Below are positions 11,537 to 21,439 of a stretch of DNA of 64,000 nt, piece after piece. Each line of letters begins with the position of its first letter. The stretch's first letter is position 1. Origin of the DNA: Mycoplasmopsis edwardii (lineage in GTDB: Bacteria; Bacillota_I; Bacilli_A; Mycoplasmatales; Metamycoplasmataceae); contig NZ_LS991951.1 in the NCBI RefSeq assembly GCF_900476105.1, forward strand, positions 62,001 to 126,000. The letters run 5' to 3'. The notes under the pieces were generated by a model. It had not been told where the DNA came from. It ran no database searches and saw only the letters and a program-made list of their open reading frames with translations. Both the position numbers and the translations under genes were made by a program.

Positions 11537-12295
11537 ATGCTAAAAATTAAAATACATTCAAAATCGATTGTTAATTTCACAGGATTAACATGCATAAATG
11601 TAGATAATACTACAAAATACTTACAAAAACTTTTTCAATATGAAACCACAAATAGTGAAAATGTATTACTAATTGATGGAATAAATATAAGTATAAAGGA
11701 TTGTTTAATAATAAGCCCGTTAACCAAAATGGAAACATTATACAATTTTACAGCAAAAAGCATCTTAAACAAGATGGTAAATAACTATGACTGAGACATA
11801 AATAAAATTCTTAATTTCAATTATTTAAAAAATGTTGCAAATGATATTAATAGCAAAATTGGTGTAGAACTTTTAAATGTTAATGAGTCACCAAGCAAAA
11901 TTTTTAAATCAATGTTAGATGTTGAAAATAATCAATTCATTCACCCTGAACAGCTATACAAATTCTTAAAAAACTCTGAAAGCGCGGAAAGACAAACTAT
12001 TATACTTGTTGATTTTGATGATATTAGTGTTGCTGAATTGTTTAAATATATAAGTAACTTTAATATTATTATTTTAACTAATAATGCCTTTGATCTAGTT
12101 AAGAGCCCAGAAGAAGTGCCGTTAATTAATTTTATTGACAAAAACTACAAAACTTTAGAATTTATAGAAACACAAGAAATATTCAGATACTTTGTAGAAG
12201 AATATTTCCAAAAAGACTTCGACATCATTGATGTCGAACATATTTTTAATAAAGAATTTATGGAAAATATGAAAATTTCAATTTTTTTAAAATAA
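11537..12295 (+). CDS. csn2: CRISPR adaptation protein Csn2-like
   Basis: Position after cas2 and size (252 residues) fit Csn2, the DNA-end-binding ring protein needed for spacer capture in type II-A systems. Sequence motifs are weak, as is usual in this family. I see alternating beta strands such as NVLLIDGI and TIILVDFDD and an ILTNNAF segment, consistent with the degenerate P-loop-like core. The call rests mainly on context. It makes the locus type II-A instead of II-C. The array begins 15 nt after its stop, so the array leader must lie partly inside this gene. Confidence 0.8.
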
Positions 12296-12310
12296 AAAAG
12301 TTGAAATGAG
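12296..12310 (+). promoter_or_regulatory. CRISPR leader end with leader-anchoring-like sequence
   Basis: Only 15 nt separate csn2 from repeat 1. The last seven, AAATGAG, resemble the leader-anchoring sequences known from streptococcal type II-A arrays, which also end in GAG right before the first repeat. The upstream position agrees with the degenerate repeat at the far end, which marks that end as old. Confidence 0.55.
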
Positions 12311-12856
12311 GTTTTAGCGTTGTACAATATTTGGGTAAAGAATAACTTTAATATTTCTCTCACTGCTATCGTTTCGGTTTTAGAGTTGTACAATATTTGG
12401 GTAAAGAATAACATATGTTAAAAATTCAAGAATTAAAAAATGGTTTTAGAGTTGTACAATATTTGGGTAAAGAATAACATATGTTAAAAATTCAAGAATT
12501 AAAAAATGGTTTTAGGGTTGTACAATATTTGGGTAAAGAATAACAAAGAGGTATTTAAAATGATTATTAAAGAAGTTTTAGAGTTGTACAATATTTGGGT
12601 AAAGAATAACAACATAATGGAAAATATTTATCAGTATATGGTTTTAGAGTTGTACAATATTTGGGTAAAGAATAACAATGAGTTTAAAAGGTTAATTGAT
12701 TATATTGTTTTAGCGTTGTACAATATTTGGGTAAAGAATAACTAAATTAATGTTATATAAAATATTAGGTAAGTTTTAGCGTTGTACAATATTTGGGTAA
12801 AGAATAACAAAATATTGATACTACTATAGCTATACCAGGTTTTAGCGTTGTACAAT
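12311..12856 (+). CRISPR. CRISPR array: 8 full repeats, 8 spacers, 1 partial terminal repeat
   Basis: Repeats are 36 nt, begin GTTTTAG and end AAGAATAAC, at 12311, 12377, 12443, 12509, 12575, 12641, 12707 and 12773. A ninth at 12839 keeps only its first 18 nt. All eight spacers are exactly 30 nt. Spacers 2 (12413-12442) and 3 (12479-12508) are identical. Repeats differ only at position 8: C in 1, 7, 8 and 9, A in 2, 3, 5 and 6, G in 4. The tracrRNA anti-repeat fixes transcription on the plus strand. No spacer matches elsewhere in this window as far as I could read. Confidence 0.98.
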
Positions 12857-12875
12857 GTTTGAACAAATAGTATTA

Positions 12876-12910
12876 AAAAAATATTTGGACTTATACACCA
12901 AATATTTTTT
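12876..12910. terminator. Bidirectional terminator of the CRISPR array and the EIIA gene
   Basis: A 13-bp perfect stem (AAAAAATATTTGG at 12876-12888 with its complement at 12898-12910) is flanked by A and T runs, so it can stop the array from the left and the convergent EIIA gene from the right. Confidence 0.8.
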
Positions 12911-12928
12911 ATATTTTGTTATGAAATT

Positions 12929-13443
12929 TTATTTTATAACCTTAAGTACTGGTTCTTCCATTGTTGCAACTTCTTCGCTCACAAATAATGAGTCAATATT
13001 TGATGCATTGCTTTCAGGTAAGATTGTCACAATAACATCGGATGAGAAATTATTAGCTCTAATTTTAGCTAGGTCAACTTCAACAAAACCATCACCTTTT
13101 TTAACTTCATCACCTATGTTAACTTTTTCAGTAAAACCATCACCTTGCATTTTTACAGTATCAATACCAATGTGAATAAATACTTTTAAACCATTTTTGC
13201 TTTCAAATACATATGCATGTTTAGTTGGAAACATAACTTCTAATTTTCCACTAATAGGTGCTTTTAATAAAACTTTTGTATCAGCATTACTAAATTCAAC
13301 CGCAAAACCTTTTCCCATACTTTCGCTCGAGAAGGCAAGATCATTAACTTTAGCAAGTTCCTTTATTTTTCCAGGATAAACTGAAAAAACCTCTAATTCA
13401 TTTGTTGAATTATTTTTTTAAATAAATTTGAAAAAAATCCCAT
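12929..13443 (-). pseudogene. crr: PTS glucose-type EIIA component, frameshifted at an A7 run
   Basis: Cytosolic phospho-carrier of the sugar phosphotransferase system. Both phosphotransfer histidines are present, in KHAY and in VFIHIGIDTV. The best start is ATG at 13443, with AAGGAGTC just upstream and the peptide MGFFSNLFKK. The frame then breaks at an A7 run (13413-13419 as T on the plus strand). One more A would join it to NNSTNELEVFSVYPGK and the rest of the domain. Without that A the downstream frame has a TAA at 13418-13420 and its first Met only at 13318, losing the N-terminal strands. It may be a slippage-controlled switch, a dead gene, or a homopolymer error. It ends toward the CRISPR array. 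Confidence 0.8.
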
Positions 13444-13610
13444 AAAGACTCCTTAAGAAAACATTTGCATATATTATATAACTTTCTGCAGTTAAATCAT
13501 ATAATTTAATTCAAAGTGAATTCAAAAAAATGATTTATATACCTATACGAAATACAAAAACATTGCTAACCCACCCATTTTTAATTTATGAGCCAAACAA
13601 AGAAAAGTGG

Positions 13611-13660
13611 TATAATTTAATTGTTACGAATCATAAAGAGGAGTTGCACAAGTGCAACTC
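13611..13660 (+). promoter_or_regulatory. Promoter -10 and leader hairpin of the rimP-nusA-infB operon
   Basis: TATAAT lies at 13611-13616. The 5' leader then forms a strong hairpin, GAGTTGCA (13641-13648) with TGCAACTC (13653-13660) around CAAG, followed by TTTACTATTTTT and the ribosome binding site AAGGAG. The shape is that of an attenuator. No -35 is obvious. Confidence 0.55.
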
Positions 13661-13682
13661 TTTACTATTTTTAAGGAGTTTT

Positions 13683-14111
13683 ATGGATTACAAAAAAATG
13701 TTAACTGAAACATTTGGTGATGTGATCATCTCTGCTAAATTAACAGATACTTTTGGTAAAACACTAGAAGTTGTGGTTGATTATAGAGATTTAAACAAAG
13801 TAGAAGAGATTTCTAAAAAAATAAGTACATACCTAGATGAACAAGAGTGATTTAGTGATGAATACTTTTTAGAAGTCTTATCTAAAGGTGAAGATATTGA
13901 AATAGCTGTTGATAACATTCAAATGTTTATTAACGAAACGGTTAAAGTAAATTTAATTAAACCATTTAGTGGTCATGATACTTTAATTGTCAAGGTACTT
14001 GAAAATCAAGAAGCACAAATTATGTTTCAATGAAACCAAAAAGGTCGTATAAGAAAAATTTTAATCGACAAACAAAACATAAGTAAGATCGAGAAATACA
14101 TAAAATTTTAA
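13683..14111 (+). CDS. rimP: Ribosome maturation factor RimP
   Basis: Assists late assembly of the 30S subunit. It has 142 residues, near the family size. The N-terminal alpha/beta domain has LEVVVDYRDLNKVEEISKKI in the place of the usual strand and helix. The C-terminal SH3-like domain includes FINETVKVNLIKP and FSGHDTLIVKVL. ATG 13683 is preceded by AAGGAG; in-frame codons further upstream overlap the promoter and are not coding. It stands first in the standard rimP-nusA-rnpM-infB gene order, 9 nt before nusA. Confidence 0.85.
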
Positions 14112-14120
14112 TGAGGATAT

Positions 14121-15845
14121 ATGTCAAGAAAAAAAGAAGAAATCAAAGATAATAACTTATCACATTTCGAGCAAGTTCACTTTTTCGAATTATTAAGTGG
14201 ATTCTCTGAAAGCAAAAAACTAAAAAAAGAAATTATTACTGAGATCTTTAGAAGTGAAATTCAAAAGGTTATTAATAAATCATTTGACCCTGAAGCTGAA
14301 ATTGAAATCCAAATTAATGAAGATGAAAAAACAGCTAAGTTATTAAACGTTAAGGGTCAAGCGATTTCTAAAGAATCAATTGATTCATTTTATGATGGAG
14401 CAGAAAACTCAGAAGTTCACAAATTTATTTATTCAGTAATTGAGCAATTACCTTCAAAAGAACAATCTAAATATTCAGATGGTGATGAAATTGTTATTGA
14501 ATTCACATTCAGTGATTTACCACAAAGATCAAAAGCGGCTATTTTAAATGGTGTTAGATCTGAAATCAAAATCGCTGAACAAGTAAGAGTTCAAACATTA
14601 TTTGAAGATAAGATTGGACAAAACTTCCAAGCAGAAGTTAATACAGCTATGAAGTTTGGTTATGATATTGAAATCCATTTCGATGGTGACCACTTTAGAG
14701 CTTTTTTACCTAAAAATAAAGCTAATAGAAGTAAGAAACTTAACCCGGGTTCAATTATCGAAGTTATTTTGGAAAAAATTAACTTAGAAAAAACAGCTTT
14801 TTCACTAGAAGTTTCAATGATTGATCCTAAGGAAGTTGAAAAAGTATTAAAAGAAGAAATTTATGAAATTGAAAATGGTGATATTGAAATTGTAAAAGTT
14901 GAAAGAGATGGGGGGAACAGAACAAAAGTTGCTGTTAGATCAAATCCTTCAAGAACATTTGATTTTGATGTTATTGGTTCGATTTTTGGTGAAGGTGCTA
15001 AAAGAATTTTAGCTGTATCTGAAAGAGTTGGTGAATCAATTGATATTGTTAGATATTCAGACAATAAAAAAGAATTTATTAAGAATGCAATTTCGCCAAT
15101 CAAACCAGTTGATGTTTTAGTTACAAGGAATTTTGAAAAAGCATTTGCAATTGTGCATGATGAGGATGTTACAAAGGCAATTGGTAGACGTGGTATTAAC
15201 GTTGAGTTAGCTTCAAAATTAACTCAAATTAAAATTGAAGTTTTAAGTGTATCTGATGCAGATAAGAAAAAATTACCATACAATAAAGACAACTTACACA
15301 CTACACCAAAAAGTTCTCTTATTGATAAACCATTATTCAAGAAATCTCAACCAAAAATTAATAAGAAATCAAAAGCTGCAAAATTCCTTGATGCTATCGA
15401 AATGGAAAGGGCTTTAAGCAATTTTGATGACGATTTACAAACATTTATTTCACAAGATGTTCAATTAGAGCAACAATCACAAAAAGCTTCACCAAAACCT
15501 GAGAAAGTGCAAAAACAATTGAACTCACAAGATATTGATAGTATTTTTGATGAGTTAAACAACACAATTGAATCAGAAGAATCAACAAAATATGATTTTG
15601 TTGAAAACTTAAATGAAATGTGAGACCCAAGCTTCGTTGATGGAGATGAAGAGTTCGATAACCTTGAAGAACAAGTTGAAAAAGAAGAAGTTAAAGAAAA
15701 TAAAAAAACAAATAACAAAGAAAATAAAACAATTATTAAGGAATACAAAAAGATTAAAGATTTCAAAGTTGATAATGATTTAGCTAACTATGGTTTAGAT
15801 AGTGATATTGACTTAAGTGATTTTGATGAAGATGACTGAAAATAA
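14121..15845 (+). CDS. nusA: Transcription termination/antitermination factor NusA
   Basis: Binds RNA polymerase and nascent RNA to control pausing and termination. It has 574 residues. Order: N-terminal polymerase-binding domain (about 1-145), S1 domain (about 150-235, IGQNFQAEVNTAMKFGYDIEI), then two KH domains (about 245-385) with GSIFGEGAKRILAV and the clear GRRGINVELASKL motif. After residue about 395 comes an acidic, low-complexity tail ending in DFDEDDW, longer than in model bacteria and of unknown role. The gene overlaps the next start by 14 nt. Confidence 0.93.
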
Positions 15846-16125
15846 TTCTTTTACAAGAAAATGTATTGTTACTAATCAAATTATTGAAGTATCTAACTTA
15901 ATTAGATTTGATTATAAAAAACAAACAAATGAAATTAAAATCGATTGAAATAATAATCTAAATGGAAGAGGTGCATACTTCATTCCGACAGTAGATAATT
16001 GACAAAAACTCAAAAAGACTAAATCCTTAAATAGAGTTTTTAAAACCAATTTTACCTTTGAGAAGTACGAAGAAATCGAAAATGAATTAAAGGAGTTACT
16101 ATGAGCAAAAAGAACAACAGAATAA
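15832..16125 (+). CDS. rnpM: YlxR/RnpM family RNA-binding protein
   Basis: Small protein of 97 residues found between nusA and infB in many Firmicutes and Mollicutes; in Bacillus the homologue modulates RNase P. Motifs are the start TRKCIVTNQIIE, the strand LIRFDY, and GRGAYFIP, the family's signature turn. The start overlaps the nusA stop by 14 nt, implying translational coupling. Because TGA is Trp here, the frame does not stop at 16102 but runs to TAA at 16123, overlapping infB by 25 nt. Confidence 0.85.
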
Positions 16126-17906
16126 GTAACGTTAAAGATATTAAAGAACAATTACAAACTACTAAAACAGAGTTAAAAGATGGTATTTTTGTTTTTACTG
16201 GAAAAATGTCAATTAGCGACTTTTCTCAACTAACAAAAATCAATGCTAATGATATTATTAAAAAATTCTTTTTAAAAGGAAAAATGTATAACTTAAACCA
16301 CATTCTGGACGAAGAAGAAATTGCAGAACTTTGTATAGAAAATGGTTACGACTTCAAAAAAGAAACAAATGTTGACGGTTCTAACTTTTTAGATGAAGTT
16401 TTCTTTGAAGACGAAGAAAAAGATCTTGTAAGAAGATATCCTATCATTGCTGTTATGGGGCACGTTGACCATGGTAAAACAACACTTATTGATAAAATTA
16501 GAAATTCAAACATTGTTTCAACAGAATCAAGTGGTATCACACAACATACAGGTGCTTATCAGATTTCACACAAAAATAGCAAGATTACGTTCTTAGATAC
16601 ACCAGGGCACGAAGCTTTCACAAAAATGCGTGCTAGAGGCGCTAAAGTTACAGATATTATTATCTTAGTTGTTGCTGCTGATGATGGGGTTATGCCTCAA
16701 ACTAAAGAAGCAATTATTCATGCTAAAGCTGCTAATGTTCCTGTTATTGTTTTTGTTAACAAGATGGATAAACCAAATAAAGATTTAGATAGATTGAAAG
16801 GTGAATTAGCTGAAGCAGAAGTCGTTATTGAAGAATATGGTGGTGATACACAAATTGTTTATGGTTCAGCTTTAAAAGGCGAAGGGATTACTGAATTATT
16901 TGATGCAATTATGTTACTTTCTGAAATACTTGACTTAAAAGCAAACCCTAAAAGATACCCAATTGGTACAATTATTGAATCAAGAATTGATAAAGGTTCT
17001 GGTGCTGTATCAACAATTATTGTTGAGAACGGTACTTTAATGAAAGGTGACTTTATTGTTGCTGGTTCAAAATATGGAAGAATTAGAACATTAACTGATT
17101 CATTAGGTAATTCATTAGAAAAAGTTATTCCTGGATCACCTGCTATTATTACTGGATTAAACTATGCTCCAGATGCAGGGGATAGATTTGTTGGGTTTAA
17201 CGATGAAAAATTCGCTAAGAAATTAGCAAATGAAAAAGCTATTTCAGAAAAAATGAACTTATTACATGACAAGAGCTTAACAGCAGTTAACGCTGACGGT
17301 AAAAAAGTTATTAATGTTATTGTAAAAAGTGATGTTCACGGAACAAGTGAAGCCATTAAAGGTCAAATTAATGGTTTAGAAAATAGTGATGCTATTATTA
17401 AAGTTATTGCAGCAAGTGCAGGGCATGTAAATGGAAGTGATTTATTACTTGCTCAAGCTTCAAAAGCTATTATCTTTGTGTTTAACTTAAGAACACCAGT
17501 TACTATGAAACAAAATGCTGCTAACCAAAACATTAGTATTATTGAGCATGATGTTATTTACAAAATTATTGAAGACTGTAATAACTTCCTTGATGGGGAA
17601 AAGGCCCCAATTTATGAAGAAAGAAAAACAGGGGATGCACACATTATCAAAGTCTTTTTCTATTCAAAAGTTGGTAAGATTGCTGGATGTATGATGGATG
17701 CTGGTTTTGTAAAAGACAAAGCAAAAGTTAAAGTTTATAGACGCGGAAAATTAATTCATGAAGGAGTTATTGATAGCTTACGTCGTGAATTAAATGATGT
17801 TAAAGAAGTTGTTAAGGGTAAAGATTTTGGTACACATATCAAAAACTTTAACGATATCGAGGAAGATGATGTTCTTGAATTCTTTGAGGACGTCAGAATT
17901 AATTAA
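16101..17906 (+). CDS. infB: Translation initiation factor IF-2
   Basis: GTPase that brings initiator tRNA to the 30S subunit. It has 601 residues, the short form without the long N-terminal extension of enterobacteria. A small N-terminal IF2_N-like segment is followed by the G domain: GHVDHGKTT near residue 120, the switch II motif [20 protein letters not shown], and a SAL motif for guanine. Domains II to IV follow, ending in the fMet-tRNA-binding C domain. ATG 16101 follows AAGGAG. It is the last gene of the rimP operon proper; apt lies 8 nt further on. Confidence 0.97.
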   Translation: MSKKNNRISNVKDIKEQLQTTKTELKDGIFVFTGKMSISDFSQLTKINANDIIKKFFLKGKMYNLNHILDEEEIAELCIENGYDFKKETNVDGSNFLDEVFFEDEEKDLVRRYPIIAVMGHVDHGKTTLIDKIRNSNIVSTESSGITQHTGAYQISHKNSKITFLDTPGHEAFTKMRARGAKVTDIIILVVAADDGVMPQTKEAIIHAKAANVPVIVFVNKMDKPNKDLDRLKGELAEAEVVIEEYGGDTQIVYGSALKGEGITELFDAIMLLSEILDLKANPKRYPIGTIIESRIDKGSGAVSTIIVENGTLMKGDFIVAGSKYGRIRTLTDSLGNSLEKVIPGSPAIITGLNYAPDAGDRFVGFNDEKFAKKLANEKAISEKMNLLHDKSLTAVNADGKKVINVIVKSDVHGTSEAIKGQINGLENSDAIIKVIAASAGHVNGSDLLLAQASKAIIFVFNLRTPVTMKQNAANQNISIIEHDVIYKIIEDCNNFLDGEKAPIYEERKTGDAHIIKVFFYSKVGKIAGCMMDAGFVKDKAKVKVYRRGKLIHEGVIDSLRRELNDVKEVVKGKDFGTHIKNFNDIEEDDVLEFFEDVRIN

Positions 17907-17914
17907 GGATAATT

Positions 17915-18424
17915 ATGAATATAAAAAATCTTATTAGAGATGTTAAAGACTTTCCCAAACAAGGTATAGTTTTTAAAGACATTTCACCATTATTAGCAGA
18001 TGGAGAAGCATTGAATTACACAATTAAAGAAATTGCTAAACACGCTGCTAGTGCCGATATTATTGTAGGGCCAGATGCTAGAGGTTTCTTATTTGGTACA
18101 CCAGCTGCTGCTTTCCTTAAAAAGCCATTTATTATGGTTAGAAAGCCAAAAAAATTACCAGGTGAAGTTATTTCGATGTCTTATGACTTAGAATATGGTT
18201 CAAATGTTTTAGAAATTCAAAAAGGTTTCGTTAAACCTGGTCAAAAAGCAGTTATTGTTGATGATGTTCTAGCAACAGGTGGAACAACAAAGGCAATCAT
18301 CAAGTTACTGGAATCACAAGGTGTAGAAGTAACAAAAGTTGTTGTTCTTTTAGAATTAGAAGAACTTAAAGGAAGAGAATTAATTGGACAAAATATTGAA
18401 ATTGTTTCATTAATCAAAGTTTAA
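17915..18424 (+). CDS. apt: Adenine phosphoribosyltransferase
   Basis: Salvages adenine to AMP using PRPP. It has 169 residues, the normal size. The PRPP-binding motif AVIVDDVLATGGTTKA and the substrate loop GPDARGFLFG are intact, with the RKPKKLPGEV flap between them. AAGGATAATT precedes the ATG. It is probably transcribed from the infB operon, since only 8 nt separate the two and a terminator follows apt. Purine salvage fits a mycoplasma without de novo purine synthesis. Confidence 0.96.
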   Translation: MNIKNLIRDVKDFPKQGIVFKDISPLLADGEALNYTIKEIAKHAASADIIVGPDARGFLFGTPAAAFLKKPFIMVRKPKKLPGEVISMSYDLEYGSNVLEIQKGFVKPGQKAVIVDDVLATGGTTKAIIKLLESQGVEVTKVVVLLELEELKGRELIGQNIEIVSLIKV

Positions 18425-18432
18425 AACATACA

Positions 18433-18460
18433 AAAAAGTAAGCCTTAAAACTTACTTTTT
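18433..18460. terminator. Shared convergent terminator
   Basis: The stem AAAAAGTAAG/CTTACTTTTT with loop CCTTAAAA works in both directions and ends at the stop codon of the convergent membrane-protein gene. Confidence 0.8.
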
Positions 18461-19871
18461 ATTTATTTCTTTTCGAAATTTCTTCAACATTATTATTAAA
18501 CTCATCAATTAATTGACCAGAAATTTCTAACTTGCTATCAAAGTTATGTGCAATTTGGGTATTTCTTTTATGTAATTTTAAAATACGTTTTTCATTTAAG
18601 TAAAATTTGTATGTACCTGCAAATTTAATTACGACATAAACTAAGGTTGCAATGAATAATAAAGCAGAAAGAGTTACTTATAAAAGTCACATAACTGATC
18701 ATGAATTTGAAAAATCAAAATTAGGATCTCATTTTTCTTGTAATCAAGCTGAAAGTTCTCAAATTCCTGAAACAGAAATAAATGAAGTACCCATAATCAC
18801 GAATAGAGAAAGAACAGTTTGTTTAAAAGCTTTTTTTGACTCGTATTTTGTAATGATACTTAATTTCTTTTTATCTTTGTACTCATTTATTTTTTCAAAT
18901 AATTCATCAAACTTTTGACTTAACACATCACTTAAAGAAGTTGCAAAAGTAGAATACTTCTCAATTAAATCGATATCATATATAGTAAAGAATCTATCAT
19001 CCTCTGTGTATGATCCTTTGTTGTTAAATGAATCATTCATCTTTCTCTTTATCAATCTATTTTGATATGTATTTAAGAGATTTCAACCTCATGTTAAGTA
19101 ATAAAAAGCTTTTGTCCAATTTGGGTTAATATTAGGATTTAATAACTCGTGTTCAAATTTATAATTATTAAAGAATTCAAGATCAACAACTCTAATATCT
19201 CATTCTTGAATATCGAATATATCATTATTACTTGAAGTTAAGTTCACTTTAAATTTATTAATAATTTCTCGATCAAGATCAGCATCATTAAAAAATGTAA
19301 CATCTCTAGTTTTTGTTTTAAGTGACTTGATTAAGTACTTTTCAAAAATATCAGGTACTATATCAGCTTTAACAACCTTAAACAAAATTTGATAAAAGAT
19401 TTTTTTAGCTACTTCAAAATTTAATTGTTTCACTTTATTTAAGTCTTCTTCAAAGTTTTCATATTCATTTGCAAAAGCGGTTTGAATAATAATTGATTCA
19501 TTTGGTAATACAAATAAATTAGCATTATTGTCAATTGATTTTGATTCACCAAAAGTTTCTTTAATTGCATCTTGAATATTAAGTTTGTAAATTCTTTTTA
19601 TTTTGTCTTCGATTGAATTTTCTACAATCTTGATCTTATTATCGATATTGATCATTCCATCAAAAACTGAATCACTATAATCAAATTTTTTGTTTTTCTC
19701 TAGTTTATCAAAAATCAATTCATGATAAATTGCATTTAAAGAATTTTTTTTAGCTTCTCATCCGCTTGTTGAAGTTTTGAAGTTTAAGATCAAATCTTTT
19801 ACATTGATTTTTGTAATAACTCTTGAATAAACTGTTTGTTTATTTATAATCTTTGACTTATTTTGTTTCAT
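18459..19871 (-). pseudogene. Unrecognised two-helix membrane protein, split by an in-frame TAA
   Basis: I do not recognise the family. From ATG 19871 the frame encodes a Lys/Asn-rich soluble part of about 340 residues. It then has a hydrophobic segment (LSLFVIMGTSFISVSGI), a short Trp-rich loop, and the start of a second membrane helix (VMWLL). Here TAA stands at 18680-18678, after 397 codons. The same frame continues as VTLSALLFIATLVYVV and a basic Asn/Lys/Glu-rich tail to TAA at 18461-18459. The lost codon lies in the middle of the second helix. A TTA to TAA change would restore a perfect helix. The 397-residue product would keep one helix and half of the next, so function is doubtful. Confidence 0.7.
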
Positions 19872-19931
19872 GCTTGATATTATAATTTTTTTTAATTAAT
19901 TTAGAAATTAATTAGGGATAAATGAATAATT

Positions 19932-19952
19932 AAAATCCTCTTGATAGAGGAC
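19932..19952 (-). terminator. Terminator of the pta-ackA-coaD-engB operon
   Basis: On the minus strand, CCTCT-ATCA-AGAGG is followed by ATTTTAATT, just past the stop of the last gene of the operon. Confidence 0.65.
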
Positions 19953-19962
19953 CGAATTATTA

Positions 19963-20859
19963 TTAATTTGTTGCTTGCGCAGGGAATGTTGCTTCAAATT
20001 TTGAACTTACTTCTGTTTCAACTGTTTGAACATTGTTTAAGTTTTCCCTAGTTGCATAATTAACAACAGCATTTAATTTAGTGTTAAAAATTACTTTATT
20101 ATTTGTTTTATCAAATTCTAAAACAGTTCTTTTGAAATTAATAGATGAATTAGATGATGTTTCAAAAGTAGAAATAATTTTTCTTAAGAAATTCTCTTTT
20201 TCATTAACATTGTCTTTGACTTTGTTATATTCTTCTTCAAGTTTATTTATGTTATCAAATTTCTTAACTTCAGCTTCATTTCAAGAAATATTTTTAACAT
20301 ACATTCCATCTTGAAATACTTTTTCAGAATACTTTTGGAAACCCTTTAATTCATAAACATATTCAATGTTATCACTTAAGTAATTTGCACTTTTGTTTTT
20401 GAAAATAACTTTTAAATATAATGTTCCTTCAATGTCGTTAGCATATGATTTAAAGTCTAAATTATAATCACTTAAGAAGTAGTTTAATGTTAATCCGTTT
20501 GGTTGGTTAAATCCGAATAATTTTTCTTTATTTAATTTATCTTTTGTGAATAAAGTTTTAAAAATTAATTGTTTTTTTCAGAAATCTTTATCACCTTTTG
20601 GTGTGTTGTATGAATATCTAATGAATGTAGGATAATTAGCATATTTACTTGCTAATGTTTGTGATTTATCTAAATTACCTGTTTCAAGCGCAAATGAAGA
20701 TAATTCAACATTTAAAATAAGATTTGAGTTAGTTTTGCTTTCATTATTTTGATTTTTTTCTGCTTGTTTTTTAGAATTAGTCGCTAAGTAAACAAGCGTT
20801 AAAGACGTTACTGTAGTGATTCCTAAAAATAAAGCACCAAGTTTCATTATTTTACTCAT
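19963..20859 (-). CDS. Membrane-anchored surface protein with lipoprotein-associated-type domain
   Basis: Protein of 298 residues with an N-terminal hydrophobic anchor (GALFLGITTVTSLTLVYLA) but no lipobox Cys, then a Lys/Asn linker and an extracellular part. The segment around YANDIEGTLYLKVIF, ending in YELKGF, resembles the repeat domain common in mycoplasma lipoproteins and seen three times in the phospholipase-like protein at 1003-6423. ATG 20859 has GGAGGAATCAA upstream and overlaps the engB stop by 8 nt, so the two are translationally coupled. Surface location is inferred; function unknown. Confidence 0.75.
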
Positions 20860-21439
20860 TTGATTCCTCCATAAAGTTTTCATTAATATCATTCATTAAT
20901 TCATTAATTCTAAATCCTGTTTCAGATGAAACAATAAAGTATTTAAAGCTTCCATATTTAAGTTGAGATGCTTTAATATCTTTAAGTAATTTTGATTTAT
21001 CTTTTTGTTTAAGTTTATCTGCTTTTGTATAAATTAAAGTAAATGGTAAATTAATGTCTTTTAAGTAGTTTATAACCACATCATCGTTTTTGGTGATTCC
21101 ATGTCTAGAATCGATTAATAAATAAATGTGTTTAAGATTTTTTCTTGTTTCTAAATAGTTTTCAACCATTAACATCATTTTCTTTGACTGCTCAATTGAT
21201 ACCCTAGCATATCCATAACCAGGAAGGTCAACAAACACTGCTCCATTTTCATTTTCAAAGAAATTTAATAATTGTGTTCTACCAGGAGTTTTAGATACTC
21301 TGGCCATTTTTCTATTTAAAACAATTGCATTTATAAGACTACTTTTACCTACATTAGAGCGCCCTCAAAAAGCGATTTCGTAATTAGGATGTTGATATCA
21401 ATTTGATTCATTTGTAGCAGATTTAACAAACTTAAACAT
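20852..21439 (-). CDS. engB: Ribosome biogenesis GTPase EngB (YsxC/YihA)
   Basis: GTPase needed for late 50S assembly. It has 195 residues. The P loop GRSNVGKSS spans 26-34, followed by switch I (TPGRTQ), the G3 motif DLPGYGYA, TKAD as the guanine-specificity motif, and SSETG near the end. The true start is ATG 21439; two in-frame TGA Trp codons before the P loop would hide it under the standard code. The start shares one base with the coaD stop (TAATG). Confidence 0.95.

Noticed and set aside
12506-12745. A repetitive 79-residue protein with LYNIWVKNN repeats
   Set aside because: This is the CRISPR array read as protein; the period of 66 nt is a multiple of three, which keeps the frame open.
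12855-13175. A plus-strand Ser/Thr-rich protein opposite the EIIA gene
   Set aside because: The minus-strand frame matches EIIA motifs, and the plus-strand frame has no ribosome binding site or family likeness.
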